A stretch of 64,000 bases of DNA from Methylobacterium radiodurans (lineage in GTDB: Bacteria; Pseudomonadota; Alphaproteobacteria; Rhizobiales; Beijerinckiaceae). Below the pieces are notes generated by a model. It worked only from the letters and a program-made list of their open reading frames with translations, did not search any database and was not told the DNA's origin. The stretch spans positions 2,752,001 through 2,816,000 of the forward strand of contig NZ_CP029551.1 of assembly GCF_003173735.1 (NCBI RefSeq). Direction: 5' to 3'. How positions within the stretch are numbered: the stretch's first letter is position 1; each line of letters begins with the position of its first letter. Both the position numbers and the translations under genes were made by a program. This document shows, piece after piece, positions 31,431 through 40,161 of this stretch.

Positions 31431-32117
31431 ATGGCGCGGCTGTCCACCATACCGTTCTTCAAGGAGCCGGGCATCGATCTCGCTCCGTTCGAGACCCGCT
31501 GCCACTGGCGCCGTTTCGACGAGCACGAGGTGTTGGTCGATTTCGACGACATCTCCACGGACGTCTACTTCCTGGCGGGCGGCGAGGTGCGGATCCTCAA
31601 CCGCACCCAGTCGGGCAAGGAGGTGATCCTCGGCGAGATGCGCGGCGGCGCCTTCTTCGGCGAGCTCGCGGCGATCGACGGGGTCGGGCGCTCAGCCAAC
31701 GTCACGGCGCTCACCCGCGGCGAGGTCTGCGTGGTGCCGGCCGCCGTGTTCCGGCAGATCGTGTTCGCCTCCGAGGCCATCGCCGATCGGCTGTTCCGCC
31801 TGCTCGCCAAGCGCGTGCGCGAGCTGAACACCCGCCTGATGGAGCACGCGCTGCTCGACCTGCGGCACCGCCTCTACGCCGAATTGCTGCGCCTCTCGGT
31901 ACCGCGCGCGGGCGGGGGGGAGGAGCGGGTGGTGAGCCCGCCGCCCTACCACCACGTGCTCGCCGCCCGCATCGGCTGCCGCCGCGAGCAGGTGACGCGC
32001 GAGTTCACCGCCATGGCGAGCGAGGGGCTGGTCGATCGCACCCGCGGCGCCCTGGTGATCCGCCGGCCGGACCTTCTGGAGGCCCGCGTCGCCGAGGCCC
32101 TGCGCGAGGACGGCTGA
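31431..32117 (+). CDS. Crp/Fnr-family transcriptional regulator
   Basis: 228 residues. A cyclic-nucleotide-binding-like beta-barrel (about 20-115) contains GGEVRILNRTQSGKEVILGEMRGGAFFGELAAIDG. A dimerisation helix and a winged helix-turn-helix follow (about 165-220, HHVLAARIGCRREQVTREFTAMASEGLV). The FFGELAAIDGVGRSANVTA phosphate-binding cassette is well kept, so cAMP binding is plausible. No FNR-type cysteine cluster is present. It precedes the Pot-type transporter operon by only seven bases and may regulate it. Confidence 0.9.
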   Translation: MARLSTIPFFKEPGIDLAPFETRCHWRRFDEHEVLVDFDDISTDVYFLAGGEVRILNRTQSGKEVILGEMRGGAFFGELAAIDGVGRSANVTALTRGEVCVVPAAVFRQIVFASEAIADRLFRLLAKRVRELNTRLMEHALLDLRHRLYAELLRLSVPRAGGGEERVVSPPPYHHVLAARIGCRREQVTREFTAMASEGLVDRTRGALVIRRPDLLEARVAEALREDG

Positions 32118-32124
32118 GCGGATC

Positions 32125-33222
32125 GTGACCGCGACGAACGGGGCATCCGCGCCGCTTCTGCGGCTCGCGGGCGTGACGAAACGCTTCGGCGGCGCGACAG
32201 CCGTCGACGGCGTCGACCTCGCGCTCGCCGAGAACGAGGTGTTCTGCCTGCTCGGTCCCTCGGGCTGCGGCAAGAGCACTCTGCTGCGCCTCATCGCCGG
32301 CTTCGAGCAGCCCGACGCGGGCACGATCCGACTCGGCACGCAGGACCTGACCGGGCTGCCCGCGCACCGGCGCCCGATCAACATGATGTTCCAGTCCTAC
32401 GCGCTGTTCCCGCACATGAGCGTGGCGCGGAACGTCGCCTACGGCCTCGCGGACCGGCCCCGGGCGGAACGGGCCGGGCGCGTGGCGGACCTGCTGCGGA
32501 TGGTGCGCCTGGAGGATCTCGCCGATCGCCGGCCGGACACGCTGTCGGGCGGCCAGCGCCAGCGGGTGGCGCTCGCCCGCGCGCTCGCCCGCGAGCCCCG
32601 ACTGCTGCTCCTCGACGAGCCGCTGACCGCCCTCGACCGGGCACTCCGGGAGGAGACCCAGAGCGAGCTGCGTGCCCTGCAGCGGCGCCTGCGCACGAGC
32701 TTCATCGTGGTAACGCACGATCCTGAGGAGGCGATGCGGCTCGCCGACCGGGTCGGCGTGATGGCGCAGGGGCGCATCGTGCAGGTCGGCGCGACGGCCG
32801 AGCTCTACGACCGGCCGGCGAGCCGCTACGTGGCGGGGCTTCTCGGCGACGTAAATCTGATCCCCGGCCGCCTCGGTCCGGGCGAGCCGGGCGGCCTCCG
32901 GGCGGTCGAGACCGCGTCCGGACCTCTGCGCGCCCGCGCGCCCGCTGCCGCCTTGTCCGAGGGGGACGCGGTCGTGGTGGCGGTGCGTCCGGAGCGGGTC
33001 GCGCTCGGGCCGGACGAGGCGGGGGAGGGCGCATCGGCGGGGATCCCGGCGACGGTCGCGGAGCGCGTCTTCCTCGGGGACCGCATCGCCCGCGCCCTGC
33101 GCCTCTCCGACGGCAGCGCGATTCGTGCGAGCGGCCCACCGGAGGGCGCGGACGCCTTCCCGGCCGGCACCTCCGTCCGCCTGCGCTTCGCCGCCGAGGC
33201 GGCCACGATCCTGCCGGCATGA
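32125..33222 (+). CDS. potA: Polyamine-type ABC transporter ATP-binding protein
   Basis: 365 residues. Walker A is GPSGCGKST, the signature is LSGGQRQRVALARAL, Walker B is LLLLDEPLTALD, and a C-terminal TOBE domain (about 275-360) is present. QSYALFPHMSVARNVAYGL is typical of PotA/PotG-type ATPases. GTG start at 32125; its stop overlaps the first permease gene by four bases. The symbol is by subfamily similarity; the substrate could be spermidine, putrescine or another cation. Confidence 0.82.
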   Translation: MTATNGASAPLLRLAGVTKRFGGATAVDGVDLALAENEVFCLLGPSGCGKSTLLRLIAGFEQPDAGTIRLGTQDLTGLPAHRRPINMMFQSYALFPHMSVARNVAYGLADRPRAERAGRVADLLRMVRLEDLADRRPDTLSGGQRQRVALARALAREPRLLLLDEPLTALDRALREETQSELRALQRRLRTSFIVVTHDPEEAMRLADRVGVMAQGRIVQVGATAELYDRPASRYVAGLLGDVNLIPGRLGPGEPGGLRAVETASGPLRARAPAAALSEGDAVVVAVRPERVALGPDEAGEGASAGIPATVAERVFLGDRIARALRLSDGSAIRASGPPEGADAFPAGTSVRLRFAAEAATILPA

Positions 33223-34136
33223 GGACCTCGGCCGCAGACCGATGGCATGCGCGCTGGCGCGCGCGCCTCGTGCGGCTGCCGCCGCTCGTCTGGCTCTCGG
33301 CCTTCTTCCTCGTGCCCTTCCTGATCACCCTGAAGATCAGCCTCTCGGACGCCGCCACCGCGATGCCGCCCTACCTGCCGGTCCTCGACTGGCAGGGCGG
33401 CCGCGAGGGCTGGGCGAGTTTCCTCGAAGCGCTCGACTTCGAGAACTACGCGGTTTTGTGGTTCGACACGTTCTACCGCGACGCCGCGCTCAGCTCGCTG
33501 GCCTATGCGGGCGCGGCGAGCCTCGTCCTCGTGCTGCTCGGCACGCCGCTGGCCTACGCGCTGGCCCGGGCGCCCGCGCGGCTTCAGCCGCTCCTCGTCG
33601 CCCTCGTGGTGGTGCCGTTCTGGACGAGCTTCCTCGTGCGGGTCTACGCCTGGATCGCGATCCTGAAGCCGGAGGGGCTGCTCAACGCGGGTCTCCTGCG
33701 CCTCGGCCTGATCGCGCGGCCCCTGGAGATCCTGAACACGCCGACGGCCGTGCTGATCGGGCTCGTCTACGCCTATCTGCCCTTCATGGTGCTGCCCCTC
33801 TACGCGGTGATGAGCCGCCTCGACGGCAGCTTGCGCGAGGCCGCCGCCGATCTCGGGGCCGGGCCGGTGCGGGCGTTCTGGAGCGTGACGCTGCCGCTCG
33901 CCGCCCCCGGCATCGCGGCGGGGGCGCTGCTCTGCTTCATCCCGATGGTCGGCGAGTTCGTGATCCCCGATCTGCTCGGCGGCTCGGACACCTTGATGCT
34001 GGGGCGCGTGCTGTGGAGCGAGTTCTTCTCGAATCGCGACTGGCCGCTGGCCTCGGCGGTCGCCGTGCTGCTCCTGCTCATCGTGATCGGCCCGGTGCTG
34101 CTGTTCCGCGGCGCCGGCCGGGAGGCCGCCCGGTGA
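33219..34136 (+). CDS. potB: Polyamine-type ABC transporter permease (PotB-like)
   Basis: 305-residue permease with six membrane segments and the EAA coupling loop AAADLGAGPVRAFWSVTLPLAAPGI. A large periplasmic loop between segments 1 and 2 is typical of PotB/PotH. ATGA overlap with the ATPase gene. The symbol is by subfamily similarity. Confidence 0.82.
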   Translation: MRTSAADRWHARWRARLVRLPPLVWLSAFFLVPFLITLKISLSDAATAMPPYLPVLDWQGGREGWASFLEALDFENYAVLWFDTFYRDAALSSLAYAGAASLVLVLLGTPLAYALARAPARLQPLLVALVVVPFWTSFLVRVYAWIAILKPEGLLNAGLLRLGLIARPLEILNTPTAVLIGLVYAYLPFMVLPLYAVMSRLDGSLREAAADLGAGPVRAFWSVTLPLAAPGIAAGALLCFIPMVGEFVIPDLLGGSDTLMLGRVLWSEFFSNRDWPLASAVAVLLLLIVIGPVLLFRGAGREAAR

Positions 34137-34155
34137 TGCGTCCGGTGCGACACGC

Positions 34156-34920
34156 ATGAGCCTGTTCCTGCGCGCCGTGCTCGGGCTCGGCCTCGCCTTC
34201 CTGTACGCGCCGATCCTGGTGCTGGCGGTCTACTCGTTCAACGCCTCGCGGCTCGTCACCGTCTGGGGCGGCTTCTCGACCCGCTGGTACGCGGCCTTGC
34301 TGAGCGACGGGCCGCTGTTCGCCGCCGCCTGGGTCTCCCTGCGCGTGGCCCTGCTCTCCGGCGCCGTCGCAACGGTGCTCGGGACGCTCGCCGCCCTGGC
34401 CCTCGCCCGGCACGGGCGATTTTGCTCGCGAGCCCTCCTCACCGGCCTCGTCTTCGCCCCGATGGTGATGCCCGAGGTGATCATCGGCCTGTCCCTGCTC
34501 CTGCTCTTCGTCGGCACCGGGCTCGACCGGGGCATCGGCACCCTCGTGATCGCGCACGCGACCTTCTGCACCGGCTTCGTCGCGGTCGTGGTCGGCGCGC
34601 GCCTGCGCGGCCTCGACCGAGGCCTGGAGGAAGCCGCCGCGGACCTCGGCGCAGGGCCGCTCCGGGTCTTCGCCACCGTGACCCTGCCGCTCCTCGCGCC
34701 GGCGGTGCTCGCCGGGTTCCTCCTCGCCTTCACCCTGTCGCTCGACGATCTCGTCATCGCGAGCTTCGTCTCGGGGCCCGGCGCCACGACGCTGCCGATG
34801 CGCCTCTACAGTCAGGTCCGGCTCGGCGTGAACCCGGAGATCAACGCCGCCTCGACGCTGCTCGTGCTGGGCGTGACGCTTGCGGTTCTCGCTGCCTCGC
34901 GCCTGAGCGCGCGGCGCTAA
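34156..34920 (+). CDS. potC: Polyamine-type ABC transporter permease (PotC-like)
   Basis: 254-residue permease with six membrane segments and the coupling loop AAADLGAGPLRVFATVTLPLLAPAVLAG. SFNASRLVTVWGGFSTRWYAALL near the N-terminus is the PotC/PotI hallmark. It completes the importer membrane part, but no periplasmic binding protein gene follows; the next gene is a pilin 230 bases downstream. Confidence 0.84.
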   Translation: MSLFLRAVLGLGLAFLYAPILVLAVYSFNASRLVTVWGGFSTRWYAALLSDGPLFAAAWVSLRVALLSGAVATVLGTLAALALARHGRFCSRALLTGLVFAPMVMPEVIIGLSLLLLFVGTGLDRGIGTLVIAHATFCTGFVAVVVGARLRGLDRGLEEAAADLGAGPLRVFATVTLPLLAPAVLAGFLLAFTLSLDDLVIASFVSGPGATTLPMRLYSQVRLGVNPEINAASTLLVLGVTLAVLAASRLSARR

Positions 34921-35150
34921 ACGTCACACAGACCGGCACAACCAGATCGTGCACAACTCTCCGCTACCGCGCGGAATCACAGCACCGCGATCAAAGTTCC
35001 CAGAGCTTTGGCGCTCGTATCACCTTCCCTGCGACATATGTTCGCGCGAGGCGATAATCCGTTAAGTTGTATTCTGGTACATCATCACTTGCTCACGGCG
35101 CCGAACGAGAGTCCGGCTAGAGCCTAGAGCACGGAGTGCAAGAGGGACCC

Positions 35151-35312
35151 ATGCATCTGATCACCCGCTTCCTGAAGGACCGCGACGGCGCGACTGCTAT
35201 CGAGTACGGCATGATCGCAGCGCTCATCGCCGTGGTGATCATCGGCACGCTTCAGATCATCGGCACGCAGCTGAACGCCAAGTTCAACAGCATCTCGACC
35301 CAACTGAACTGA
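35151..35312 (+). CDS. Flp/Fap-type pilin subunit
   Basis: 53-residue protein, below usual length cut-offs: MHLITRFLKDRDGATAIEYG followed by a 22-residue hydrophobic helix and a short polar tail ending TQLN. GATAIEYGMIAALIAV is the Flp prepilin signature: cleavage by the prepilin peptidase after Gly, and E-Y at +4/+5 of the mature pilin. It would form a Flp/Tad-type adhesive pilus, but no tad assembly genes lie nearby. AGAGGGA precedes the ATG by about 5 bases. Confidence 0.92.
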   Translation: MHLITRFLKDRDGATAIEYGMIAALIAVVIIGTLQIIGTQLNAKFNSISTQLN

Positions 35313-35346
35313 TCGGGAGGCCTGGCACCGCCACGGGATCTCTTGC

Positions 35347-37500
35347 CTACAGGCGGTAGTGCGCCGAGATCCGCGACAGGTTGATGTTGTAGTACGGATC
35401 GGCCCGCAGCTCAGGCCCCCAGCGCTCCTGCATCACCGCGGTCTCCGCCTGGAAACGGGCGCGCTTCTCGGACGTGTCCTCGGGTCCCCGGCTCTTCGAT
35501 TCGTGGTGGACGAGCTTAGCGAAGGGCGTCCACAGGATGCGGTAGCCGGCTGCGCTTATCCTCAGGCACAGGTCGATGTCGTTGAAGGCGACCTTCAGCG
35601 CCTCCGCATCGAAGCCGCCGACCGCGCGGAACACCTCGGCCCGCATGGCGAGGCAGGCGCCGGTCACCGCCGAGACCTCCTGCACCAGCACCATCCGGGC
35701 GAAGTAGCCGGGATCCTCGTCCGGCAGGCCGAGATGGGAGTGGCCGGCCACGCCCCCGATGCCGAGCACGACGCCGCCGTGCTGCACCGTGCCGTCCGGG
35801 TAGAGGAGCTTGGCCCCGACCGCGCCGATCTCCGGCCGCACCGCCTGCGAGACCAGCTCGGAGAGCCAGCCCGGCTCGATCACCTCGACGTCGTTGTTGA
35901 GGAAGAGCAGCACCGCGCCGCTCGCGGCCGCCGCGCCCCGGTTCGACAGGTCCGAGAAGTTGAACGGTCCGGGCGCCGGTACCACGTGCAGGCGCGCATC
36001 GTCCCGATAGGTCTCGAACAGCGCCCGGGTCTCCGGCTCGCGGCTGTCGTTGTCGACGACGATCACCTCGATATCCGGGTAGTCGGTCGCGCCGAACAGC
36101 CCGGCGAGGGTGACCCGCAGGAGCTCGGCGCGGTCGCGGGTCGGGATGATGACCGAGACGCGGGGCACGGGCTCCGGCAGAGGGCGAACCACCCGAACGA
36201 AGCCGTGCGGGCCCTGCTCGGCCCGCGCGCCCTGGCGCTCCACCACCTCGGCGACCGCCCGCAGCCGGGCGGCTTCCGTGCGGGCGAGCGCCCGGTCCGA
36301 GAAGGTGCCGGAGCCGCCCGCCGCCCGCCAATGGTAGAGCACCATCGGGATGTGGCGGATCCGGGCCGGATCGAGCTGATCGGTCAGGCGCAGCAGCAGG
36401 TCGTGGTCCTGGCTGCCCTCGAAGCCGGGACGCAGGCCGCCGAGCGCCCGGACTGCATCGGTGCGCACCACCGTCAGGTGGTTGATGTAGTTCTGCCCGT
36501 AGAGCAGCTCGCGGTCGAAATCCGCCTTGAAATGCGGCTCGAACCGGCGCCCGCGCCCCTCGATCTTGTCCTCGTCGCTGTAGACGAGCACCAGTCCGGG
36601 ATCATCGCGGAGCGCGCGCGCGACCTCGTAGAGCGCCTGCTCGGGGAGCGCGTCGTCGTGGTCCATGAAGGCGCAGAAGGCGCCCTGAGCCAGCGCCAGC
36701 GCATCGTTGGTGGCGCGGGCGATGTGACCGTTCTCGGGCCTGCGCACGACCCGGATGCGCGGGTCGCGGGCGGCGAGACGGTCGATCAGGCGCACCACCG
36801 CGGGCTTCCGCGAGGCGTCGTCGCAGAGGCAGAGCTCCCAGTGCGGGTAGAGCTGCGCCTGGAGCGAGCGGATCGCCACCCGCAGCACGCGGGGCGCCGG
36901 ATCGTGCACCGGCATCAGCACCGAGATCAGCGGGGCGGCCTCCCAGCCCGCGACCTCCGCGCGGATGCGGGCGCGGTCGGCGGGCGTGAGCGTGGCGCTG
37001 CGCCGGATCCAGGCACCGTAGCCGGTCTCGCGCCGGTGCCGGAGCGCCCGGTCGAGGAAGGCGCGCCCGCGCACCCGCTTGCCGAGCGCGCGCCAGAACG
37101 CGGCCCGCAGGGTGAGGGCGGGGTCGCGCAGCAGGCCGCGCGCCAGGAGTGAGGGACGCGAGCGCTGGCGCAGCGCGATCCGCTGGAGCGAGAGCGGGCG
37201 GCCCGGCACGAGACCGGTGACGCGGAGCGCGCTCACATCCTCGGGCAGCCGCCCGGTCCAGGCGAAGACGCCACCGCCGAGCGCCTCCTCGGCGAGCGGC
37301 GCGCCCGGCCGGCCGGACTCGCCCGCCAGGAAGCTCATCAGCAGGCGCGCGTTGCGGGCCGCGCCTGGATCGTCGGTGAGCGTGACGGTGACCCAGGCCC
37401 CTCCGAGCCCCGAGAGATCGAGGCTCAGCCCGTCGGGCTCCCGGCGCAGCGGCAGGCGGCGCGGGCGCCCGCGCCCGGTGAGGAGGGCGTCCGGCTCCAC
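35347..37500 (-). CDS. Tandem family 2 glycosyltransferase
   Basis: 717 residues with two GT-A domains. The first (about 215-430) begins LISVLMPVHDPAPRVLRVAIRSL and contains FMDHDDALPEQALYEV and YSDEDKIEGRG. The second (about 470-710) begins RVSVIIPTRDRAELLRVTL and contains FLNNDVEVIEPGWL and GGFDAEALKVAFNDIDLCLR. An N-terminal ~200-residue region of unknown fold precedes them. This layout is typical of polymerising or bifunctional surface-polysaccharide glycosyltransferases. The GTG start at 37500 is two bases after the upstream gene's stop; a longer frame runs antisense-like through that gene and is rejected. Confidence 0.88.
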   Translation of the reverse strand: MEPDALLTGRGRPRRLPLRREPDGLSLDLSGLGGAWVTVTLTDDPGAARNARLLMSFLAGESGRPGAPLAEEALGGGVFAWTGRLPEDVSALRVTGLVPGRPLSLQRIALRQRSRPSLLARGLLRDPALTLRAAFWRALGKRVRGRAFLDRALRHRRETGYGAWIRRSATLTPADRARIRAEVAGWEAAPLISVLMPVHDPAPRVLRVAIRSLQAQLYPHWELCLCDDASRKPAVVRLIDRLAARDPRIRVVRRPENGHIARATNDALALAQGAFCAFMDHDDALPEQALYEVARALRDDPGLVLVYSDEDKIEGRGRRFEPHFKADFDRELLYGQNYINHLTVVRTDAVRALGGLRPGFEGSQDHDLLLRLTDQLDPARIRHIPMVLYHWRAAGGSGTFSDRALARTEAARLRAVAEVVERQGARAEQGPHGFVRVVRPLPEPVPRVSVIIPTRDRAELLRVTLAGLFGATDYPDIEVIVVDNDSREPETRALFETYRDDARLHVVPAPGPFNFSDLSNRGAAAASGAVLLFLNNDVEVIEPGWLSELVSQAVRPEIGAVGAKLLYPDGTVQHGGVVLGIGGVAGHSHLGLPDEDPGYFARMVLVQEVSAVTGACLAMRAEVFRAVGGFDAEALKVAFNDIDLCLRISAAGYRILWTPFAKLVHHESKSRGPEDTSEKRARFQAETAVMQERWGPELRADPYYNINLSRISAHYRL

Positions 37501-37502
37501 GC

Positions 37503-38549
37503 TCAGCGCGCCCAGCCCTTGGCGAGCGATGCGGTGACCGCGTCCGCCATAGCGACGTCGAAGACGAGCATCGATTCCACGGCCCGCACCGCCCGCAGGC
37601 GCTCGGCCAGCGCCAGCGTCTCGGCCGGGATCGGCGCGGGCACGGGGATCGGCGCCTCGATCCCGAGCCGGTCGAACAGGGTCGAGGCGAAGGCGTCGAA
37701 ATAGTCGCGATGGCCCACGATGGCCACGCGCGCCAGGATCTCGATCGCCACGATCGAGTTGCCGGGGTTCAGCGGGTCGTCCGGCAGCCGGGTGCCGAGC
37801 TGGCGCGTCAGCGGGTTGTAGAGCAGGTAGTAGGCGGGCTCGGGCATCATGCGAAAGAACCGCTTGAGGCTCCGCAGGTCGGCGTAATCGTACTCCGTGC
37901 TGAACTGCGCGGCCTCCGCGAAGCGCCCGAGGCGCCAGGCGCGGGCGGGATCGCTCGCCACCGGCGCCTGCGCCTTCATCCAGCGCATCCGGGTCGCCAT
38001 CTCGACATAAGGGTCGTGCAGCAGGATCGCCGCGACAGCGATGTCGGGGGTGAAATGGCCCTCGTAGCGCGGCACCGTGACGGCGCCGGCGAGCAGCGCC
38101 GAGGCGACGTAGCGACAGCCGAAGATGCTGGTGAGGATCTCGTCGGAGAGCCGCTCCAGGCCGAAATGGGCCTGCTGGAAATGCGGGAAGAGGGCTGCCT
38201 GAAGCACGCTCTCGGGCTGGATGCTGGTGTTGATCAGCATGACCCGCTCGGACACCAGCCCGGCCGGCGGGGCGCGACGGTAGACCAGCACGTTGGTGTC
38301 GGCGTCGTAGAGTTCGAGCCGCGGCAGGGCGGCGATGTCGGGCACCTCGGCCTCGGTCAGCTCGAAGGTGCACTGACCGGTGGAGTGCCAGCCGTTCTGC
38401 TTGAACACGATGTCGACATGGGCCGACTCGACCTCGGCGACGCGGCGCCCGTCGACCGCCACGGCGACCCGGCTGATCGCGAGCGGGTTGTCGGGCACGA
38501 TCCAACCGCGGATCCGCTCGCCGTTGTCGTAGTCGATGAAGAAACGCAT
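37503..38549 (-). CDS. Protein of unknown function paired with the glycosyltransferase
   Basis: 348 residues, soluble, without a signal peptide. It starts MRFFIDYDNGERIRGWIVPDNPLAISRVAVAVDGRRVAEVE, a beta-rich N-terminal domain. A mostly helical part with LNPGNSIVAIEILARVAIVGHRDYFDAFASTLFDRLG follows. No family is recognised. It is immediately upstream of, and certainly co-transcribed with, the tandem glycosyltransferase gene (two-base gap), so a role in the same glycan is likely (inference). Confidence 0.75.
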   Translation of the reverse strand: MRFFIDYDNGERIRGWIVPDNPLAISRVAVAVDGRRVAEVESAHVDIVFKQNGWHSTGQCTFELTEAEVPDIAALPRLELYDADTNVLVYRRAPPAGLVSERVMLINTSIQPESVLQAALFPHFQQAHFGLERLSDEILTSIFGCRYVASALLAGAVTVPRYEGHFTPDIAVAAILLHDPYVEMATRMRWMKAQAPVASDPARAWRLGRFAEAAQFSTEYDYADLRSLKRFFRMMPEPAYYLLYNPLTRQLGTRLPDDPLNPGNSIVAIEILARVAIVGHRDYFDAFASTLFDRLGIEAPIPVPAPIPAETLALAERLRAVRAVESMLVFDVAMADAVTASLAKGWAR

Positions 38550-38685
38550 ATCCCGTCGCTGCGGTCCGGGCGGGTCCCCCCGCCGCCGACCACCGGGTCG
38601 GCGAGGGCGCCATAGCGCATTTTCGCAAGCGGTGCAGCGTTGCACGCGGCGGGCACGACCCACGATCCGCCCGGCAAAAACCCGC

Positions 38686-38714
38686 TTGCGCGCCGCCGGG
38701 GCAGCCGCTATAGC
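38686..38714 (+). promoter_or_regulatory. Probable promoter of tRNA-Val
   Basis: TTGCGC at 38686-38691 and TATAGC at 38709-38714 are separated by 17 bases and end 32 bases before the tRNA. This fits a sigma-70-type promoter. Confidence 0.6.
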
Positions 38715-38746
38715 CCCGTCTCACCGGAGCCGAGCGGCTCCGGACC

Positions 38747-38821
38747 GGGCGCGTAGCTCAGCGGGAGAGCACTACCTTGACATGGTAGGGGTCACAGGTT
38801 CGATCCCTGTCGCGCCCACCA
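38747..38821 (+). tRNA. tRNA-Val(GAC)
   Basis: A 75-base cloverleaf with an encoded 3' CCA. The acceptor stem is GGGCGCG pairing with CGCGCCC, the D arm is GCTCAGCGGGAGAGC, and the anticodon stem-loop is CTACC-TTGACAT-GGTAG with anticodon GAC (valine). The T arm is ACAGGTTCGATCCCTGT. The 3' half from 38777 belongs to the integrated element (attL), which has restored a complete tRNA. Confidence 0.97.
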
Positions 38822-38824
38822 TCA
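38777..38824. repeat. attL, 48-bp core repeat (left)
   Basis: Runs from the anticodon-loop TTGACAT of tRNA-Val through the CCA to ATCA. It is identical base for base to 58926-58973, at an offset of 20,149. The bases on either side differ, which defines the ends. Confidence 0.96.
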
Positions 38825-38907
38825 AATCAAGCACTTAGCTGATTTGATGGTAGTTACCTCTGGTTCGCAAAACCAGAGGCACCCAATCAGGACCAGCAGA
38901 AGCCCTC

Positions 38908-39957
38908 TCAGGCGGTCCTTTTCACCTCCGTCAGATCGAAGTCATCCAGCTCCAGCGCCGCCGCGCTCTTGAGCAGATGGTGCGGGCTGAACCGCGCGTA
39001 GATGCGCCGCGTAACGTTGACGTTGCTGTGGCCGAGGAAGCTCGCGATCTCCTCCATCGGCACGCCTTCCTCGGCCTGGCGCACCGCCGCGCTGTGACGG
39101 AGCATGTGCGGGTGGACGTGCGGGAGGCCCGCGTTCTCAGCCGCCTTGGCGAGACCCCGCTTCACCGAGCCGACCTTCTGGCCACCCCACTCGACCACGT
39201 AGTCCGAGCGCGCGCCCTGCTTCGCCTCAAGCAGGCGCATCCGGAGCGTGCGGTTCATCGGAACCACGGCGCGGCCCTTGTGCGGGACCCGGATGTCGGG
39301 GTTCTCCAGATCGATCTTGCCCCGCGCGAAATCGATGCGATCCCAGGTTAGATCGAGGATCGCGCCGGCCCGGCCGGCGGTGGCGTAGGCGAGGTACACG
39401 AAGAGCTGCAGGTGCGGCATTGAGCAGGCCTTGAGCAGGGCCCGGACCTGATCGCGCGTCAGGTGCTCGGTCTTCGACTTCGGCGCGGACGGCCGCTCAA
39501 TGTGGGGCGAGACCCGGATCAGCCGGCGCTTGTGCGCCCAGTTCAGCACGGTCCGGACCCGGTTCAGCTCGGTCAAGATCGTACCGTCCTTCCGGCCGAT
39601 CGCGCGGCGCGCAGCCGCGTAGGCGTTGCAGTCGTCGATCGTGATGTCCTCGGCGTTCATCCGGCCGAAGTGCGGGCCGAGCGCCTTCCACTGATGCTCC
39701 ATGATCGCCACGGAGGGCTTGCCGGCCTTCTCAAGCCGGTAAGCCTGCCAGAGTTCGCCGACTGAGGAGCCCTTCGGCTTCACGGCCTCGGCATAGATCG
39801 TTGGCGCTCGGCGACGAGCCTCAGCTTCGTTGTCCGTGCCGAGCCGGAAGCGCCGGCGCTTGCCGTCCTGGCGGAAGATGAGGACGCATTCGCCTCGGGG
39901 GAACTCGTCGGTGCGGAGCCGGCCGATGGTGTAGGCGTCGTCGTCTGTCTTGCGCAT
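38908..39957 (-). CDS. int: Tyrosine-type site-specific integrase
   Basis: 349 residues. The N-terminal arm-binding-like part (YTIGRLRTDEFPRGECVLIFRQDGKRRRFRLG) is followed by a SAM-like core-binding domain and the catalytic domain. Visible active-site elements are the first Arg in TAGRAGAILDLTWDRID, HPHMLRHSAA (His-x-x-Arg), the later His in FLGHSNVNVTRRIY and the tyrosine nucleophile in that same IYARFSP segment. The gene ends 84 bases from attL and points toward it, the usual layout. It surely catalyses integration at tRNA-Val. The start at 39957 gives the standard N-terminus. Confidence 0.93.
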   Translation of the reverse strand: MRKTDDDAYTIGRLRTDEFPRGECVLIFRQDGKRRRFRLGTDNEAEARRRAPTIYAEAVKPKGSSVGELWQAYRLEKAGKPSVAIMEHQWKALGPHFGRMNAEDITIDDCNAYAAARRAIGRKDGTILTELNRVRTVLNWAHKRRLIRVSPHIERPSAPKSKTEHLTRDQVRALLKACSMPHLQLFVYLAYATAGRAGAILDLTWDRIDFARGKIDLENPDIRVPHKGRAVVPMNRTLRMRLLEAKQGARSDYVVEWGGQKVGSVKRGLAKAAENAGLPHVHPHMLRHSAAVRQAEEGVPMEEIASFLGHSNVNVTRRIYARFSPHHLLKSAAALELDDFDLTEVKRTA

Positions 39958-40112
39958 TCTGCTTGCTCTACGGCGGATCGTGGAATTCTCAGGAGCTTGC
40001 CGCCGAGTCGGAAGTGGCCGAGCTCGCCCCGGTGGATCATGTTGCGAACGTGTTTTTCGGAGCAGCCCCACTCGATCGCGACGTCGGCGGGGGTGAGGAT
40101 GTCGGGCCTCAT
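39780..40112 (-). CDS. Excisionase-like helix-turn-helix protein
   Basis: 110 residues. The N-terminal ~50 residues (LTPADVAIEWGCSEKHVRNMIHRGELGHFRLGGKLLRIPRSAVE) form an HTH_17/AlpA-type DNA-binding domain typical of excisionases and phage control proteins. The following serine/threonine/alanine-rich half is read through the start of the integrase gene in another frame (178-base overlap) and may be dispensable. It is expected to control int or to bend DNA for excision (inference). Confidence 0.7.
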   Translation of the reverse strand: MRPDILTPADVAIEWGCSEKHVRNMIHRGELGHFRLGGKLLRIPRSAVEQAECARQTTTPTPSAGSAPTSSPEANASSSSARTASAGASGSARTTKLRLVAERQRSMPRP

Positions 40113-40161
40113 GGCGGTCCTTCTGGCGAGCAGCAGCCAGGCCGCGCGAACGCCCTCGGAC

